Shown piece after piece: positions 35,966 through 49,286 of a stretch of 64,000 nucleotides of DNA. Where the stretch lies: NCBI GenBank assembly GCA_934045075.1, contig OW203724.1:17227143-17291142 (forward strand), in the 5' to 3' direction. The notes under the pieces are model-generated. The model was not told the origin of the DNA and ran no database searches. It worked only from the letters and a program-made list of their open reading frames with translations. This DNA comes from Yponomeuta sedellus. Taxonomy: Eukaryota > Arthropoda > Insecta > Lepidoptera > Yponomeutidae. Both the position numbers and the translations under genes were made by a program. The first letter of the stretch is position 1; each line of letters starts with the position of its first letter.

Positions 35966-36017
35966 TAATTTTAATTTAATTGAGTTCATGTTGCTGAACT
36001 CAACTAAATTAAAATTA
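35966..36017. repeat. 23-bp-arm hairpin, one mismatch
   Basis: The arm begins TAATTTTAATTTAATTGAGT; loop of 6 nt; downstream of the CG5023-like gene. Confidence 0.85.
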
Positions 36018-36561
36018 GGTCTCAAATTTAAATGACAAAGTGATTGAAAGTGAGAAACTATAGAGTTATACACTTGCGAAATACGTAAAGGAAAAAAATA
36101 TTGTACGCTAATAGATTATTGTATGTAAAAATGAAATGTATGCGGGATTGAAAAGTATATTATAAATTATAAATGAATAAAACAAAGATGACAACAAAAA
36201 ACTAATGATGTATGAGACTGACAACATAAAACTAATGATTTATGAGACTGACAACTGACAATCCGGAACATCATTAAAATTTATTTGCTCGAGACATAAA
36301 AGTCGGAAGTTGAATCCAGGTTATTTTTCAGAGTGGTACTTATGTACCTACTTAGTTATTTCTGAAAAATATCTACTTCCTTCTCCATTTTCTCTCACAC
36401 ACAAAAAAAAAATCACATATAGGTATTTTAAACACATCCTCAACGTCATAGCAAATGGCTGGTTTTACGACTTCAAAACCGAAATAACAACCACTAAAAG
36501 CTTATGGCTGATTCACGACCTGATGGCTGTTGACTTTTATTTATTTGAAAAATCATTTTAA

Positions 36562-36722
36562 TTTAAATTTACATACAGGCACATACATTGCTTGTGGCCC
36601 TATACTAGGATACCCTGTGTCGTGGGAGCCAGAAACAGCGACATCACAAGCATGTAAACATCCAAGACCTGGGTTTTTTTGTCCCCAGGTGGGGATCGAA
36701 CCCGGGACCTCGCTCATGGTAT
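36562..36722 (-). mobile_element. SINE family 1, truncated
   Basis: B box and body (GGGTATCCTAGTATAGGGCC on the minus strand) present; the head ends at about 36722. Confidence 0.7.
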
Positions 36723-37277
36723 CGGTTAAGTGGTTAATGCAATGTGCTCTAAAATCATGTTTGGAACAGGCGAGATCTGAGCAAACTTTACATTTTAGTG
36801 ACTTTCCACAGAATGACTCGTTTTATGGCTTCGTACCCATAATAACGACCTGTAAAAGCTTATGGAGAGTTTCTACGAAAACATGACGGCTGTAGACTTC
36901 TTCTTCTCTGCTGACTTGTTTGAAAACATATTATAATTAGCGATTTGACTTCGAATTGTTTGAAAACACGTCGTAATTAGCGATTTGACTTTGAGTGGTT
37001 AGAAAACTCTTTATTATTTTTAGGGATGTACCGTTTATAGTTTTTCGTTTACGTTCGTTTGATGTGCTGTCGCGTGAATTTTTTTCACCTTTCTACAACC
37101 CAAACGTTTAGCCGGAAGAGGACAACCTACTCTAACAAAAAATCACGCATTACGGCTTAATATTTCGCAAAGGTATCCCCGAATTTTTCTTAACTCACAA
37201 TATTTTTCAACGACCAATCCAATAATAAACAAAAAGCATAAACAAAAAAATCTTCATAAATATATATGATGGTACCT

Positions 37278-37575
37278 CCATTGATATCCAGCATCGCAGG
37301 AAGGTTAGGCTGTACTCCACCACGAGGGCCAAGTCCGGGTTCGTGGAAGATTCTAAGACAGTGGCGGGGTTTACTGTCAGAAGTTATCAAGCCGCCCATA
37401 AGGCCTCTGACATGATTTAACGACTGCTGGCACCAACGGCTTAACCAGCACGCAAGCTTGCGGAAAAATGTCACTAGCGGTAGTCCCGGGATGATCACCC
37501 ATCCAGTACCTGACCGAACAGAATGATCGGAATCAGTTGATTCCAATCACTCGGTACCTCTAGACTACGAGCGGT
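37278..37575 (-). repeat. Family A copy
   Basis: Starts within the body (TCCAGCATCGCAGGAAGGTT) and ends at the tRNA-like 5' end near CTAGACTACGAGCG. Confidence 0.7.
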
Positions 37576-38099
37576 TTGGTACCTCCCCTATATTTTATTA
37601 AATATAATTTTTATTCTACCGTATTATTAATTTCAGTTTTCTAGTACTTGCCTTGTCTGTGCTCAGCCACGGACAGACAGACGGAGTAAATGGTGAAAAA
37701 CTTTGGAATCCTAAAAATATACCAAATAGACTTCACGCGTTTAAAGGTTGATGACCTGTCAACTGTAACTTCATATTATATAGTGACTGAGATTTCCTAC
37801 AACCAACTGCTCTTAGATTTTGCATCAAAAAGAACTTTGTTATTTTAAATTCTTTAGAATAATAATAGTACATAGTCCGCAATGACCAGTCTTTAAAACA
37901 CACCTCAAAGCCACTTTTTAAGCTACCCCTGAGGAGTATTTTAGTGCAATCTTATTTCTTTAAATAAAACCGAAAGTCGAATACCGATTGACGCTGTGCT
38001 TCGAAGTTTTTTTACTCCTAGTGGTCTATAATTCACTAAATTTAAAGCAAGACCATCAATCGTACACCATAACTTAGATAGACGGGAATCACGTGTAAT

Positions 38100-38290
38100 G
38101 ATCACACTAAATCACACTAATATTATACAGGCGAATGTTTGTGAGTGTGAATGTTTGTTACTTCTTCACGTCTATACTGCTGGAGCGATTTTAATAAAAT
38201 TTTGTATTGAGTTAGTTGACATCCTGAATTAACAACCTGGATTTTACTGCAGAAAAATATTTTATTCCCACGGGAAAATCGTTGTACTTT
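38100..38290 (+). mobile_element. Lep1-like fragment
   Basis: CACACTAATATTATACAGGC and GGAGCGATTTTAATAAAATT are Lep1-type internal words; the piece ends near CCCACGGGAAAAT. The 3' terminus is missing. Confidence 0.5.
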
Positions 38291-38949
38291 TACTATAAAT
38301 GTACTCTACCGCCATTTTTTTGAGTAGTGTAATTTGTTAAAAATGCGCAATATGAACTTATAACTATTACTTTTAATTATAGAAAAAAAATTCTTGAAAA
38401 GTAGTTTCGAGTTGATAAGCATCGTTTCAAAAAAATCACTATTTGATCGCTCTGATTTGATCGATCGATTTGATTTAAAGTCCGTCATAATATTTTGAGA
38501 CAAGATGGTTAGAATGGAGTTTCTTCGCTGCCTTCTTCTCCACTACAGCTTGGCTCTGAAGGTGGCTCAGATATTAACTCTGAAATAAATATCTGAAAAG
38601 TGTCTTCATTTCTATCATTTACACGCCTAGTTCCTAATAATATGAGGTCCCTTCGTCTATCAGAATGACCCACGTACCTTTCGCAGCGCAGGCACTGCTC
38701 TATATGGCTACTTAACTTATGTCACTCATAGATTCGGGTTAGCGTCTAGATATTTTCGTAAAATCCTTTCTTTTTATGCACACTAGCGTATTCGATAGCT
38801 ACTTTTAAACAGCGTTTATTTTACTATGGTTTTCAAACTACCGAAAGTATTGGTGTATTATATATTTAACTGGTCCAGTCACAAGAATTTATTATGTAAT
38901 CTTAATTGTCGGTGTTGAATTATAATTAATAATTACTTCCAAATAACAC

Positions 38950-39135
38950 GATCACTGTCTTCAGCTTGCCGCCTCCAGCGTCTGCCGGCAGTTTTTCGCA
39001 GATCTTCATCCCACCTGGTCGGAGGGCGTCCTACACAACGTTTGCCGAGTCGCGGTCTCCACTCAAGAACACGTTTACTCCAACGGTTGTCGGTTCTTCG
39101 CGAGATATGGCCAGCCCACAGACATGGCGTTATGG
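38950..39135 (-). pseudogene. LINE reverse-transcriptase C-terminal fragment
   Basis: The minus strand reads GHISRRTDNRWSKRVLEWRP, then GRPPTRWDEDLRKTAGRRW, the end of a Jockey/RTE-like ORF2. A separate plus-strand LINE tail (TGTCCAGCAGTGGACTACAT, then AAG repeats) abuts it at about 39140-39205, so the two pieces come from different insertions. Confidence 0.7.
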
Positions 39136-41341
39136 CGCTCTTTAGGGGAGCGCTATGTCCAGCAGTGGACTACATAATATAGCCTGATAGCCTGAAGAAG
39201 AAGAAGAAAAACACAATCACTCGTGCTGGTCCCAAACTAGGGTTTACCGAACATAAAGTACCTTGTGCTATGGAAACCAGGCAAGGACATATCACAAACA
39301 CGAAAATACACGCAGACTGAGAATATAACTATGAATACGAGCATAACCATTTGACTCGATTTTTTAATTACCCGTTGCTACGACTTGTAACCATTTGACC
39401 CGATTTTTCAATAAACCGTTAAAGAAATATAATTAAAATGCAGTGCAATGACACAGGGGTCATACATGCCGACATAACGAAACACTGACTCGCGCAGTGA
39501 AGTAATACTTGCTTGCTCATGTTCCAGAAAGAATCCACTCGAAAATATCTGCTAAAATGTACAAGGTAGATCTTTTTCCGAGAGGTAAGCTACGATCACG
39601 AACAGTAGATGGTCTAAAAATAAAAAATACTGTGGTTTGGACAGCAGTTTAACTTTTACATTTTTGCTGTAAGGTCGTCCTTAACTTGACTGCTTAGAGT
39701 GCACATAATTATTAAAAGGTTGATGTGCTGTCGACTATACGTCATGCGTGACACAAAAGGAGCAAACAGATTCGCCGAAATATTTTTTTAAATCAATGTC
39801 CTTAATTTTGTTTTTTTGTACTCATCAATAGTTCATTACCATGCGCAGGTTTAAACTTCATTGGAAAGGGGGTGAACTAAACTGGACCCATATAAATTTG
39901 ATGAAGATCCGTCGATGGGATGCGTGGGAAAATTCATGAACTCTTTTTTTTACTACGAATTTATAATGAAATTGTTTTTTTGCTATGTTTTGCTTAATAC
40001 AACGATTTTATGCAATTTTTAGAAAAAAGAATCGGCAGTTCATTAACAGCTCCTATCCTAAATCCTGAAAGGTTCGAATCGTCTGTCAAAAAAGTATGTT
40101 ATTTGACAGTTAGATGATTGGAGTCGGTGAAGATTTGGTGCGCTTAATAAGACCACTGAGCAGATCCTATTCAAATAAGCCCGCACCTCTATTCTCTAGA
40201 CGTGGAACAATCTTCAAAGATATGTTTCGGTCGAAATCACATGTGAAACTTAGCAAGAACCGTTGAGAAAGTTATTTAAGTTATTTGAGAAAGGCATTTA
40301 CAGATCTTGAACAATGCGCTGTAATGGCTATTTGGGACTTCTTGGCAGACAGGACGTGGCACGGAGCAGGAGAGGATTTTAAAAACCTATTTAGGACCTA
40401 AAACCTAGGAGAGGATTGTTTCGGCCACGCGCTTGTTGGATAAGTTGGTCCCCGACTTATCCAACATTATGTCCCCGTTGTACAGCCTTTTGCTCTACAT
40501 CTTTGCAGGCATATTGAGCACAAAGCTGCACAATGGGAGACCTACCAACTAAGCAGTACCACCACTTTGTACTTTGCACTACCAACGTATTCAAATGAAA
40601 AGCTCCCTTCTCGAAAGAGGACTCTGAGTAGAGTCAGTCATCTTGTCAAGACGCCAAGATGATGAGATTTATGAAAATGAGTTTTCTTAAAGCCAACCGG
40701 CCCACGGCCTTGACATGAGAGACTAATTACTCCACTGTCCACAGTCAACTATTACGTAGCACGGCAATTATTCCAATGTCAACTGAAAAGTCTACGCAAA
40801 CTACGTGGCCAGGATGCAATTAGAGGAGCCACCGCAATTCTGAATTATGCACTGCATCATAGATTACAATGTCACTAGCGAGCTATTTTGAATGCACTGA
40901 TAATTTCCTACAGTATGTAACTAGCTGTCCCGGCGAACTTCGTACCGTCACATAATCCGTTTCTACGATTCTTCTCACCATGGCAACGCAATAAATAAAC
41001 ATATTAAGGCTCTTACTACTAAACATCGTATAAGCCTGCTATAGGTACACAGTGTTTTGTTCACGTCATTTGAATGTAATTTTCACACGGAAAAAAATGA
41101 ATGGCTAAAAGTAAATAAGTATTGTGTATTTACAACCGAGTGAGTTGGTTCTGAGGGAGCCTGCAAACACTTTCGCTAAAATTAAACCATTGAACTTTGT
41201 TGATATACGTTGGTAACATTAACCCAGTAAGTATGTTAAAAAATAGGTCACGCAAAGTTTATAAATCAGTAAACATAGCAAACCTCATTGTGATCATTAA
41301 TAGGGCGAGTTGTTGTATTTAGCTAACTAAATCGATAGATA

Positions 41342-42147
41342 CAACCTAGTTGCTTGGTCAACCTTGCCAAGTGGTTGGTACTGTTTTGTATTAATTGGGT
41401 AGCTACTACCCTCATGCTTTGTAATATTAGCCAATAAAAATCGGTATACCTAACCAATGGTGTCATCGCTTAAGCAGGTTAATTGGGTGAACACACCTTA
41501 AATACTTTGTTGAAAATAACCAAGTTATTCGGTACTATCTATCGTGTTCATTGGGTGCTACAATCCATCAGCGCTGTAATATTAGCTAATTCAACTCGGT
41601 ATATTTAACCAATAACCATGCTACTTTTTAAATGGGTTGATTGGGTGACCATAGCTATAATACTATGTTAAAAGTAACCAAGATATTCGGTGCTGTCAAA
41701 CATCTTCATCTGTTAGCTACAACCCATTAGCTTTGTAGTATTAGCAAATTCAATTCGGTATTCTTAACCAATATCCATGCTACTCTTTAAGCGGGTTGAT
41801 TGGGCGACCACAGCTAAAATACTTTGTAGAAGGTTACCAAGTTACTCGGTGCTGTCAAACGTCTTCATCGGGTGCCTACAACCCATCAACTTTGTAAAAT
41901 TAGCTAACTCAATTCAGTATATTTAACCAATATCCATGCTATTCTTTAAGCGGGTTGATTGGGTGGCCACAGCTAAAATACTTTGTTGAAAGTTACCAAG
42001 TTATTCAGTGCTGTCAAACATGTTAATCGGGTAGCTACAAAACATCAGCCTTGTAATGTTAGCCAATTAAAATCGGCATATTTAACCTATAACCATGCAA
42101 CTTTTTAAGAGGGTTAGTTCGGTGACCACAGCTGAAATACATGTTGC
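41342..42147 (+). repeat. 159-bp tandem repeat, about five units
   Basis: The phrase AATACTTTGTTGAAAGTTAC or a close variant begins units at 41501, 41659, 41818, 41977 and 42136 (spacing 158-159 bp). A more diverged unit precedes them from about 41342. Other landmarks in each unit are GGTGCTGTCAAACAT, GGGTAGCTACAACCCATCA and AGCGGGTTGATTGGGTGACC. No reading frame is conserved. Confidence 0.9.
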
Positions 42148-42275
42148 ATAGTTGTTGGTTAAGTATACCAATTTGAATTGGCTACTATTACAAATTTGAT
42201 AGGTCGTAGCTATCCAATGAACAGTTTGACAATACTGAATAACTTGGTAATTTTCAACATTGTGGTTAACCTAAG
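42148..42275 (-). repeat. Inverted copy terminating the 159-bp array
   Basis: Its reverse complement reads GGTTAACCACAATGTTGAAA, TACCAAGTTATTCAGTATTG and TTGGATAGCTACGACCTATC, matching the direct unit. Confidence 0.8.
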
Positions 42276-42977
42276 TGAATAAAAAATGTATATGCCTAGA
42301 ATTTAAAAAACTAAAAAAGATTATTTATCGTGAACCGTGGCTAGGCGCAAAAAGTGGCATACCCTTTCTTTAAACGTCTAGTTATAGAGAGAGAGAGAGA
42401 GAAATAATTTAAGTTACACAATAGATCTTTCTCAATACATCACAAGGTGTAATTTTATAAAATGAACTTTCTGCGCCTAAACCAATTATGTACCGAATAG
42501 ACAAAACTTGAAAGACATAAAAGAAAAGACTGTGTATATGAAACAAGTAAAATGTATTTGCTAATAAAAAGAGATCTAGAGAAACATAAATTAACTTAAG
42601 CTGGGTCTGTACGATGACAAAATCATGAAAAAGTTAATACAAAAATAACAGCCCTCCAATCTCTGTATTGTTTAACTTATTAAATTTTTCCGCTTCGTAC
42701 GTTCTGGACATAAAATAATGTAAAATACGCAACGATCTTGTATACAATTGAAATCTGCATTATTAACAAATTCAGATGTCAGTCAGTCTACACAAGCGAG
42801 TTAAAGGCACAAACAGTTAAGTGACCGAGATGTCTTATTCGCAAAAGGCCACCGAGCATTAAAATGCGTTAATTTGCTTAACCCTATTGGAAATAGGTCT
42901 GCGCCTATTTTGCAAAAAAAACTTACTTCAAATATGTTTCACTTATCATTGTATTTTAAAAACCTGTTTAGAAGCTA

Positions 42978-43064
42978 CACACTACCCATGCCGGGACTCG
43001 AACCCGCAACCTCTGGAGCGAACAGCCAGAGGTCACAGGTTCGGGTCCCGGCATGGGTGGAATT
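42978..43064. repeat. Head-to-head SINE family 2 halves
   Basis: ACCCATGCCGGGACTCGAAC and its near-complement, ending CCCGGCATGGGTGG, flank a short spacer. Both B boxes are present, in opposite directions. Confidence 0.7.
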
Positions 43065-44646
43065 ACATTTTCGAAGAAAATTACCTGGTGGGTGAGTCTC
43101 TATAATGCGTAGTTGTTCAATAGATATTAGTCCGGTAATGATAGTTTCTTTCACACTATCGATAGTCTAGTAACCAACCATTGCGATGGCATAACCCGTG
43201 CTACTTAAATCGGCGCAGTCTTCAGGGTTTTGTCGTAGTATACACGTTGCAATATTTCTTAATAAATCAGACGTGCCGCATTATTTATTGAAATATTTTT
43301 ATCCTGATTTTATAGGCTTTTCCCTTCTAGAGTACTGGTTATCAGCAACCGCAAGTCCTAAAACAAAAAATTATAAGTTGTAGCAAAGTAAGAACGTATG
43401 CACATACATATTAATGCAATCGTGCTATATTATGTTACTATACTGAAACTGAGCAGAAATTACTATAGGGCCAAATGCGTAATATCGAAAAAAATATCTC
43501 CTCAAGGGAGATTTATTAATAATAACATCCAGGTGGGGCGAAAGCCATCGAGACTTAAGACTAGTGGAATTTGCCCCACTAAATCGAGTTTCAGTGAGGC
43601 AGATTCCACTGAGATTTTAGGTTTCCACTTTACCCTACCAGTGAGGGTCTTAGTGGAAAAAATTAGAAATATTCATAGTTTATTGCAAGTGAGTGTAAGT
43701 CAGTCAATAAAGCCATGTGGTAATTGATTTTCGCTATATATGTACCAACACAAGACGTCCCTGTTACCCCATATAGATACCCCTTTTTGTCCGATACTCT
43801 TACTCACACCAGCTACCATGGGGTAGCGCGTCCTGTCGCTAAGTGTACAAACAGTAAATTTATAACAAACAACGTGAAAGAAAATATGTTTTGGTTTGTC
43901 TACTTGCCTTTGAAAACTTCAATGTTATCTTTCAAATCCCATGCCGTCAGAAGATTTTTTAATTCCTCGTCGTTGGATCGATGGATGAGCCGCCTCACAC
44001 ACACACTTAATCTAAAGAAGACAGATTAGCTTTAAAATAATCCTCGAAATAAAACCAGCACAACTTGAGTAATGGTAAAAACTTTGAAAGAAAATTGTGA
44101 AGAAAATGACCGGCCGGTCTTTCGTTTGTTCCTCGTGTCGCAGTGTTGCCAATACCTGTCCGGCAAAAGTTACGCGAGGCAGGTTTGAAAGCTAAATTTT
44201 TACATCTGTAAAAGTTAAATTTGGATTTAAATAATATAATTGTAATTTTGATTATTATACTCACAGGAAAATTAACCCGAAACTTCCAGATTTCTCATAA
44301 CTCGACCCGGATAATAAAAACAGGAAAAAGAAATAATTTTTTGACTTAAGAGTTTACATTTTTACAGACTTCATAAAGTGTATATACTCAATATCTCAAT
44401 GACTTTACATTGCTTACAATACAAATAAGCAACTCATAGGCGTTCAAAAAACGTAACCGCAAAATTGAGCTTAAATCCAGTGTAAGCACAATTTCATCAC
44501 TATACGTTTGATGACAACAAAGCTGACAAATGGCCAAAATGTGCTACAGTAAAGTGCCAAAATAAGACCTTAACGGTACGAAATAAAGATGGTGTGACCT
44601 ATTTTCATAACATAGCACTAGGAAAGGTACAAATATCAAGATGAAA

Positions 44647-44857
44647 CTAATTTACCTTAATTTTACCTTAATATATAAAACAAAGTCTTGTTTGTTCTAA
44701 CACTTGTAAATCGAGAACGGCTGGATCGATTTTCATGGTTTTTATTTTGTTGCATTTGTCTCCGTCCCGAATAGCAGAATAACTATCAAATTATATGAAA
44801 ATGTCACGAAAAAACTCTGTAGACCACGCGGATAAAGTCGCGAGCAAAAGCTAGTCT
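44647..44857 (+). mobile_element. Helitron-like fragment
   Basis: Internal words GAACGGCTGGATCGATTTTC and the end AAGTCGCGAGCAAAAGCTAG (CTAGT terminus) match lepidopteran non-autonomous Helitrons. A second internal piece (GAACGACTGGACCGATTTTG) follows at 44893-44945. Confidence 0.55.
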
Positions 44858-45559
44858 TAAAACAAATTCGCATTTGTTCGAACACAAAAACTCGAGAACG
44901 ACTGGACCGATTTTGATGGTTTTTTATTTGTTGTGTTTCTCTCATCATTTACACTCAAAGGTTCCTGTATCTTCTCTCCCGTGGGTCAGAAAGAGATAAA
45001 CAAAATGACGCATCAAGAAGTAAGAAAAGTCACACATACAAACGCTGGATTGTTCTAGAAGACTCTAAGAACTTCGCTTGCTTTACTCCCTCGTTCAATA
45101 AGCCCACATAGAACATTCACACGAGTCGAATTGGAATCCTCATTTTTTAAGTCTGCTGACTGTCGACTATTTATCACTTCACTTCAACAAAGGCTAGAAT
45201 TTAATGAAAATTATGCAATCAGCTATTAGTTGCAATAATAATTTAGACAAGTTACGAAGAGGGGCCAAAAGCTACAAAAATCATCATGACAAATTATATA
45301 GTGGAAACACTCGACTTGTCAGCTCGCTACGCTAATCAGCCAATCAGTGCGTGCCCGCCAAGAAAGAAGAATCTTGACAAGTCTTAAGTGAATTTTGATT
45401 CTTATTATGATAGGAATAAAGTCTTTGCTGTGTGACACCGAGAATATTTTAAGTTATTTAAATAAGTTCCAATCTTAAAAATTGTAAACGCTCTCAATTA
45501 TAAACTACCGAGCGCTTCTGTAACGACAGCTTTGTAACAAGCTTATGTTTTTAGAAATT

Positions 45560-47060
45560 ACACGGTAATTTTCAGCATTGCAACTTATCTAACTTTAGCT
45601 AAATGGTTTATTTAAAATTTAATGACATACTCAGCTGTAGCTAACAGTGTAAGTTTGTCTATTTTAATTGGACTCGGCAAAGTTTACATTTACCGAGACA
45701 CTTGTTTGGAAATAAAGAAGTACAAGAGAAATTTCAAATAAGTCACACGGTAATTTGCAACATAGCTACTTATTTAAGTTTAACCGAGTGTTATTCGTTT
45801 AAAATTAAATAACATACTTAGCCACAGCTAACAGTGTTTACTTGTCTAATTTAAATTTAATTCGGCAAAGTTTACAAGTTTACATTCGTCGAGCCACTTA
45901 TTTGGAAATAAACAAGTACAAGGGATGTTTTTAAATAAGTTAACGGTAATTTGTATCACATAAATTTATCTGAGTTTAGCCAAGAGTTAATCGTTTAAAA
46001 TAAAATATCATGCTTAGCCGTAGCTAACAGTGTAAACTTGTCTATTTTAATTGAATTCGACATAGTTTACAATTATCGAGCCACTTATTTGGAAATAAAA
46101 AAGTACAAGGGACGTTTTAAAATAAGTTACACGGTATTTGCACCACATAAACGTATCTGAGTTTAGCCAAGATTTAATCGTTTAAAATTAAATATCATGC
46201 TTTGCCGTAGCCAACAGTGTAATTTTGTCTATTTTAATTGAATTTGACAAAGTTTACATTCATCCAGCCTCTTATTAGAAAATAAAAAAGTACAAGGAAA
46301 GTTTTTTAATAAGTTACAGGGTATTTGCATTAAAACAATCTTGTCTAAGTTTAACCGAGGCTTATTCGTTTAAAATTAAATAACATGCTTAGCCGTAGCT
46401 AAAAGTGTAAACTTGTCTATTTTAATTGAACTCGGCAAAGTTTACATTTATCGAGCCACTTATTTGGAAACAAAAAGTACAAGGGACGTTTTTAAATTAG
46501 TTACACGGTACTTGCATCAAAGCAACCTTGTCTAAGTTTAACCGAGGCTTGCTCGTTTTAAATTAAATAACACACTTAGCCGTAGCTAACAAGGTAAGAT
46601 TGTCTATTTGTAATTGTATTCCGCAAAGGTTACATTTATCGAGCCACATATTTGGAAACAAAAAGTACAAGGGACGTTTTTAAATTAGTTACACGGTACT
46701 TGCATCAAAGCAACCTTGTCTAAGTTTAACCGAGGCTTGCTCGTTTTAAATTAAATAACACACTTAGCCGTAGCTAACAAGGTAAGATTGTCTATTTGTA
46801 ATTGTATTCCGCAAAGGTTACATTTATCGAGCCACATATTTGGAAACAAAAAGTACAAGGGACGTTTTTAAATTAGTTACACGGTACTTGCATCAAAGCA
46901 ACCTTGTCTAAGTTTAACCGAGGCTTCCTCGTTTTAAATTAAATAACATGCTTAGCCGTAGCTAACAATGTAAGCTTGTCTATTTGTAATTGTATTCCGC
47001 AAAGGTTAAATTTATCGAGACACTCATTTGGAAATAAAGAAGTACTTTAATTTAAAATAA
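45560..47060 (+). repeat. 188-bp tandem repeat, about eight units
   Basis: The landmark CACTTATTTGGAAATAAA and its variants recur at 45701, 45897, 46084, 46271, 46459, 46647, 46835 and 47023 (spacing 196, 187, 187, then 188). Other unit words are TTAGCCGTAGCTAACAGTG and ACGGTACTTGCATCAAAGCA. The three central units are nearly identical, the outer ones diverged. Confidence 0.92.
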
Positions 47061-49286
47061 CCAAGACCATTTAGCAATACTTGCTCGTCTATAGTGAACA
47101 AAGCTTTAATGAGCGTTTTAAATGTATCTTAGTTGTATGTAGTCGAGTAATTTTTAACAAAGCCAAATTGGTACTTTGCTAAAGCAAATTTTTTTCCGTG
47201 CAGTTGGAAGATAAAAGACAAAACACTGCATATTTTATACAATACTTACACTAAGTTTACTAGTAAGGCTGTAAGAGTTTGGCTTGAAAAAGGGTTACAG
47301 TAAAATATCATCCCACGAAATCAAGTATTCTGTATCTCAATCCGAATCTTTGTCTATCTGTATGCCAAGTTTCATGTAAGTCCGTTCAGCCGTTTTTGCG
47401 TGATTAAGTAAAAAACATACAACCATGTTTACATTTATAATATTAGTAGTATTATTATGTGGGTGAATAATACCCATTGAAACCAATTTAAACTGATAAC
47501 TCGTTTATACCGTTGAGAACAAGTTCTAAATTTAATTTAAAACTTGGGAAAGATTGGGTAAACAAAAAATAAACTTATTTAAAGAAACAAATGAATCAGG
47601 TATTTTTCCCCTCTTAATATGACATAAGAATTTTCTTTACTATCGTACACCGAAGAAGAAATTTATAAAAGGACGTATTTCAATACTGGGCACTTTACAG
47701 GGGAAAAAAATATATTTTAATCTCGTGTACACTGATTTTACGGAGTTCCGTAGAAAAAAAAATATAACGGGCGCTGATAGTCAGAAAAGTTAAATCTTAT
47801 TAGTGGATCGATTCGTACCTAAAATATTCACCCATGAAATTCAAATGTGAAAACCGTAAAATTTTGACTTGAGCATTTACGATATATCCGTTGTTCTAAT
47901 ACTCTATTATAAAAGCTATAGTATAAGTAAATACGATAAAATTTTTACTATTGCACGATTTTATTTTTATAATTTTAGCGCAATAAAAGCATCAAGAAAT
48001 AAATCTTAGTCTTATTTATGAAATAAAATAAATAAGACTAAGTTTGGTGTTTTTTTGTCCATTTTTTCTCCAAAATTATCTAGATTTTGAAATGGATACC
48101 TAGTTTGAATTGGAACGTTCATTAAGCCGCAGTTGCTGCGTTACTTTGAATAAAACTTTTTCATTTCATTAAAAATCCAAGTTGATAGTTATCAATGATT
48201 TATTCTGCTTACTGAAAATACGTCCCTCGTACTCAATCGTATTGAGGATAGTAGATCTCGTCAGATAGGATTTACTGGAAATCCGGCTATAAAAAAATCT
48301 TGGCACGCTACAGGAAAACAGAATGTTAAAATAACATGTGATTAATACTTAATTAATACCGGATACTAGAATATAAGCAGGATTCAAACTTTGTAAAATT
48401 AATCATATGCCTAGATCGCCCTATTGTATTTTAATTTTATGCCTAATCATATCGTGTCGCCCACGATACAGTGTGTGTCACCTAGTGTGGGGTCACCATT
48501 ATTCTTAAGATATTTACACATTTTTTTGTTTCTAATCACCGTATAACCTTTGTTGTAACCTATTGTTACCTGGCATTGTATATTATTCTTTGTGTACATA
48601 AATATTATTTGATTTTGAAAACTTCGTAAAGAAATTGTTCATAATGTAACGAACTCACAAAAAACGTAAGTAATAAGAAAAAAACATATTTTAATACTTT
48701 TTCTGTAAGTCTAAGACTAGAATAAAATAAGTGAAATTGGGAGGGAAATATCTGTAAGTAGGTAAAATTGCTGCTATTTACAGTTACAGTCAATACCAAA
48801 ATGTGGGTCGAATCTAGGTTACAGGTCATAGAGAACCAGTTTAGATACTAGGTTGGTTGGCTAAAATGTTCGTATTGTTCTTGCCACATCCACCTGTATC
48901 CTGTCAAGCGTAATAGAAAATGAGCACCTATTAATTTGCGTGTTACGGAACAAATTTGATGAAGTTTACACGCGAATGCTGTTTAGAATCACTGTTGACG
49001 AGTCTGCTATTATGACATAGTCCATTTACAAAGAAAATCGCTTGAAAAATCGGGAAAATTAATCTGGCAAGGAATTTGTAAAGAGTGTTTTTCTTAGGCA
49101 ATGTTACAAGGACCTGTAAAAAGAGTCGGTTCCTGTTATAGGATAAAAATATATGTCCAGATATAACGTGCGAGAGTCGCAACAGATATTGAAAAATCAT
49201 AACATGACATTACATTATGTAAGCTATACAAAATCTAATGTCAATAATATTAATATATCCTCCTAAACCCTGGAGGTAACACTTAC
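47061..49286. other. Intergenic, AT-rich
   Basis: A Helitron/Lep1-like piece in reverse (CCGTTCAGCCGTTTTTGCGT at about 47382), a hairpin at 48005-48042 and a LINE tail fragment near 48110. No gene seen. Confidence 0.45.

Larger units (their letters stand above)
35147..41341. other. Intergenic, no recognised gene
   Basis: Starts with the probable 3' UTR of the CG5023-like gene. Holds SINE, LINE and Lep1 fragments listed separately. 39210-41341 shows only short unrelated pieces and no coding signal. Confidence 0.5.
42276..45559. other. Intergenic, no recognised gene
   Basis: Contains the SINE palindrome at 42978, a repeat at 43090-43210 that shares ATAACCCGTGC and AGTTTCTTTCACACTATCG-type words with 5381-5500, and Helitron pieces at 44647-44945. 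The longer open frames show no domain. Confidence 0.45.

Noticed and set aside
43398..44029. Two roughly 100-codon plus frames as genes
   Set aside because: No domain, no splice context and low-complexity AT-rich codon use; likely chance.
41342..47060. CRISPR array
   Set aside because: Units are 159 and 188 bp with no short-repeat/unique-spacer pattern, in animal DNA.
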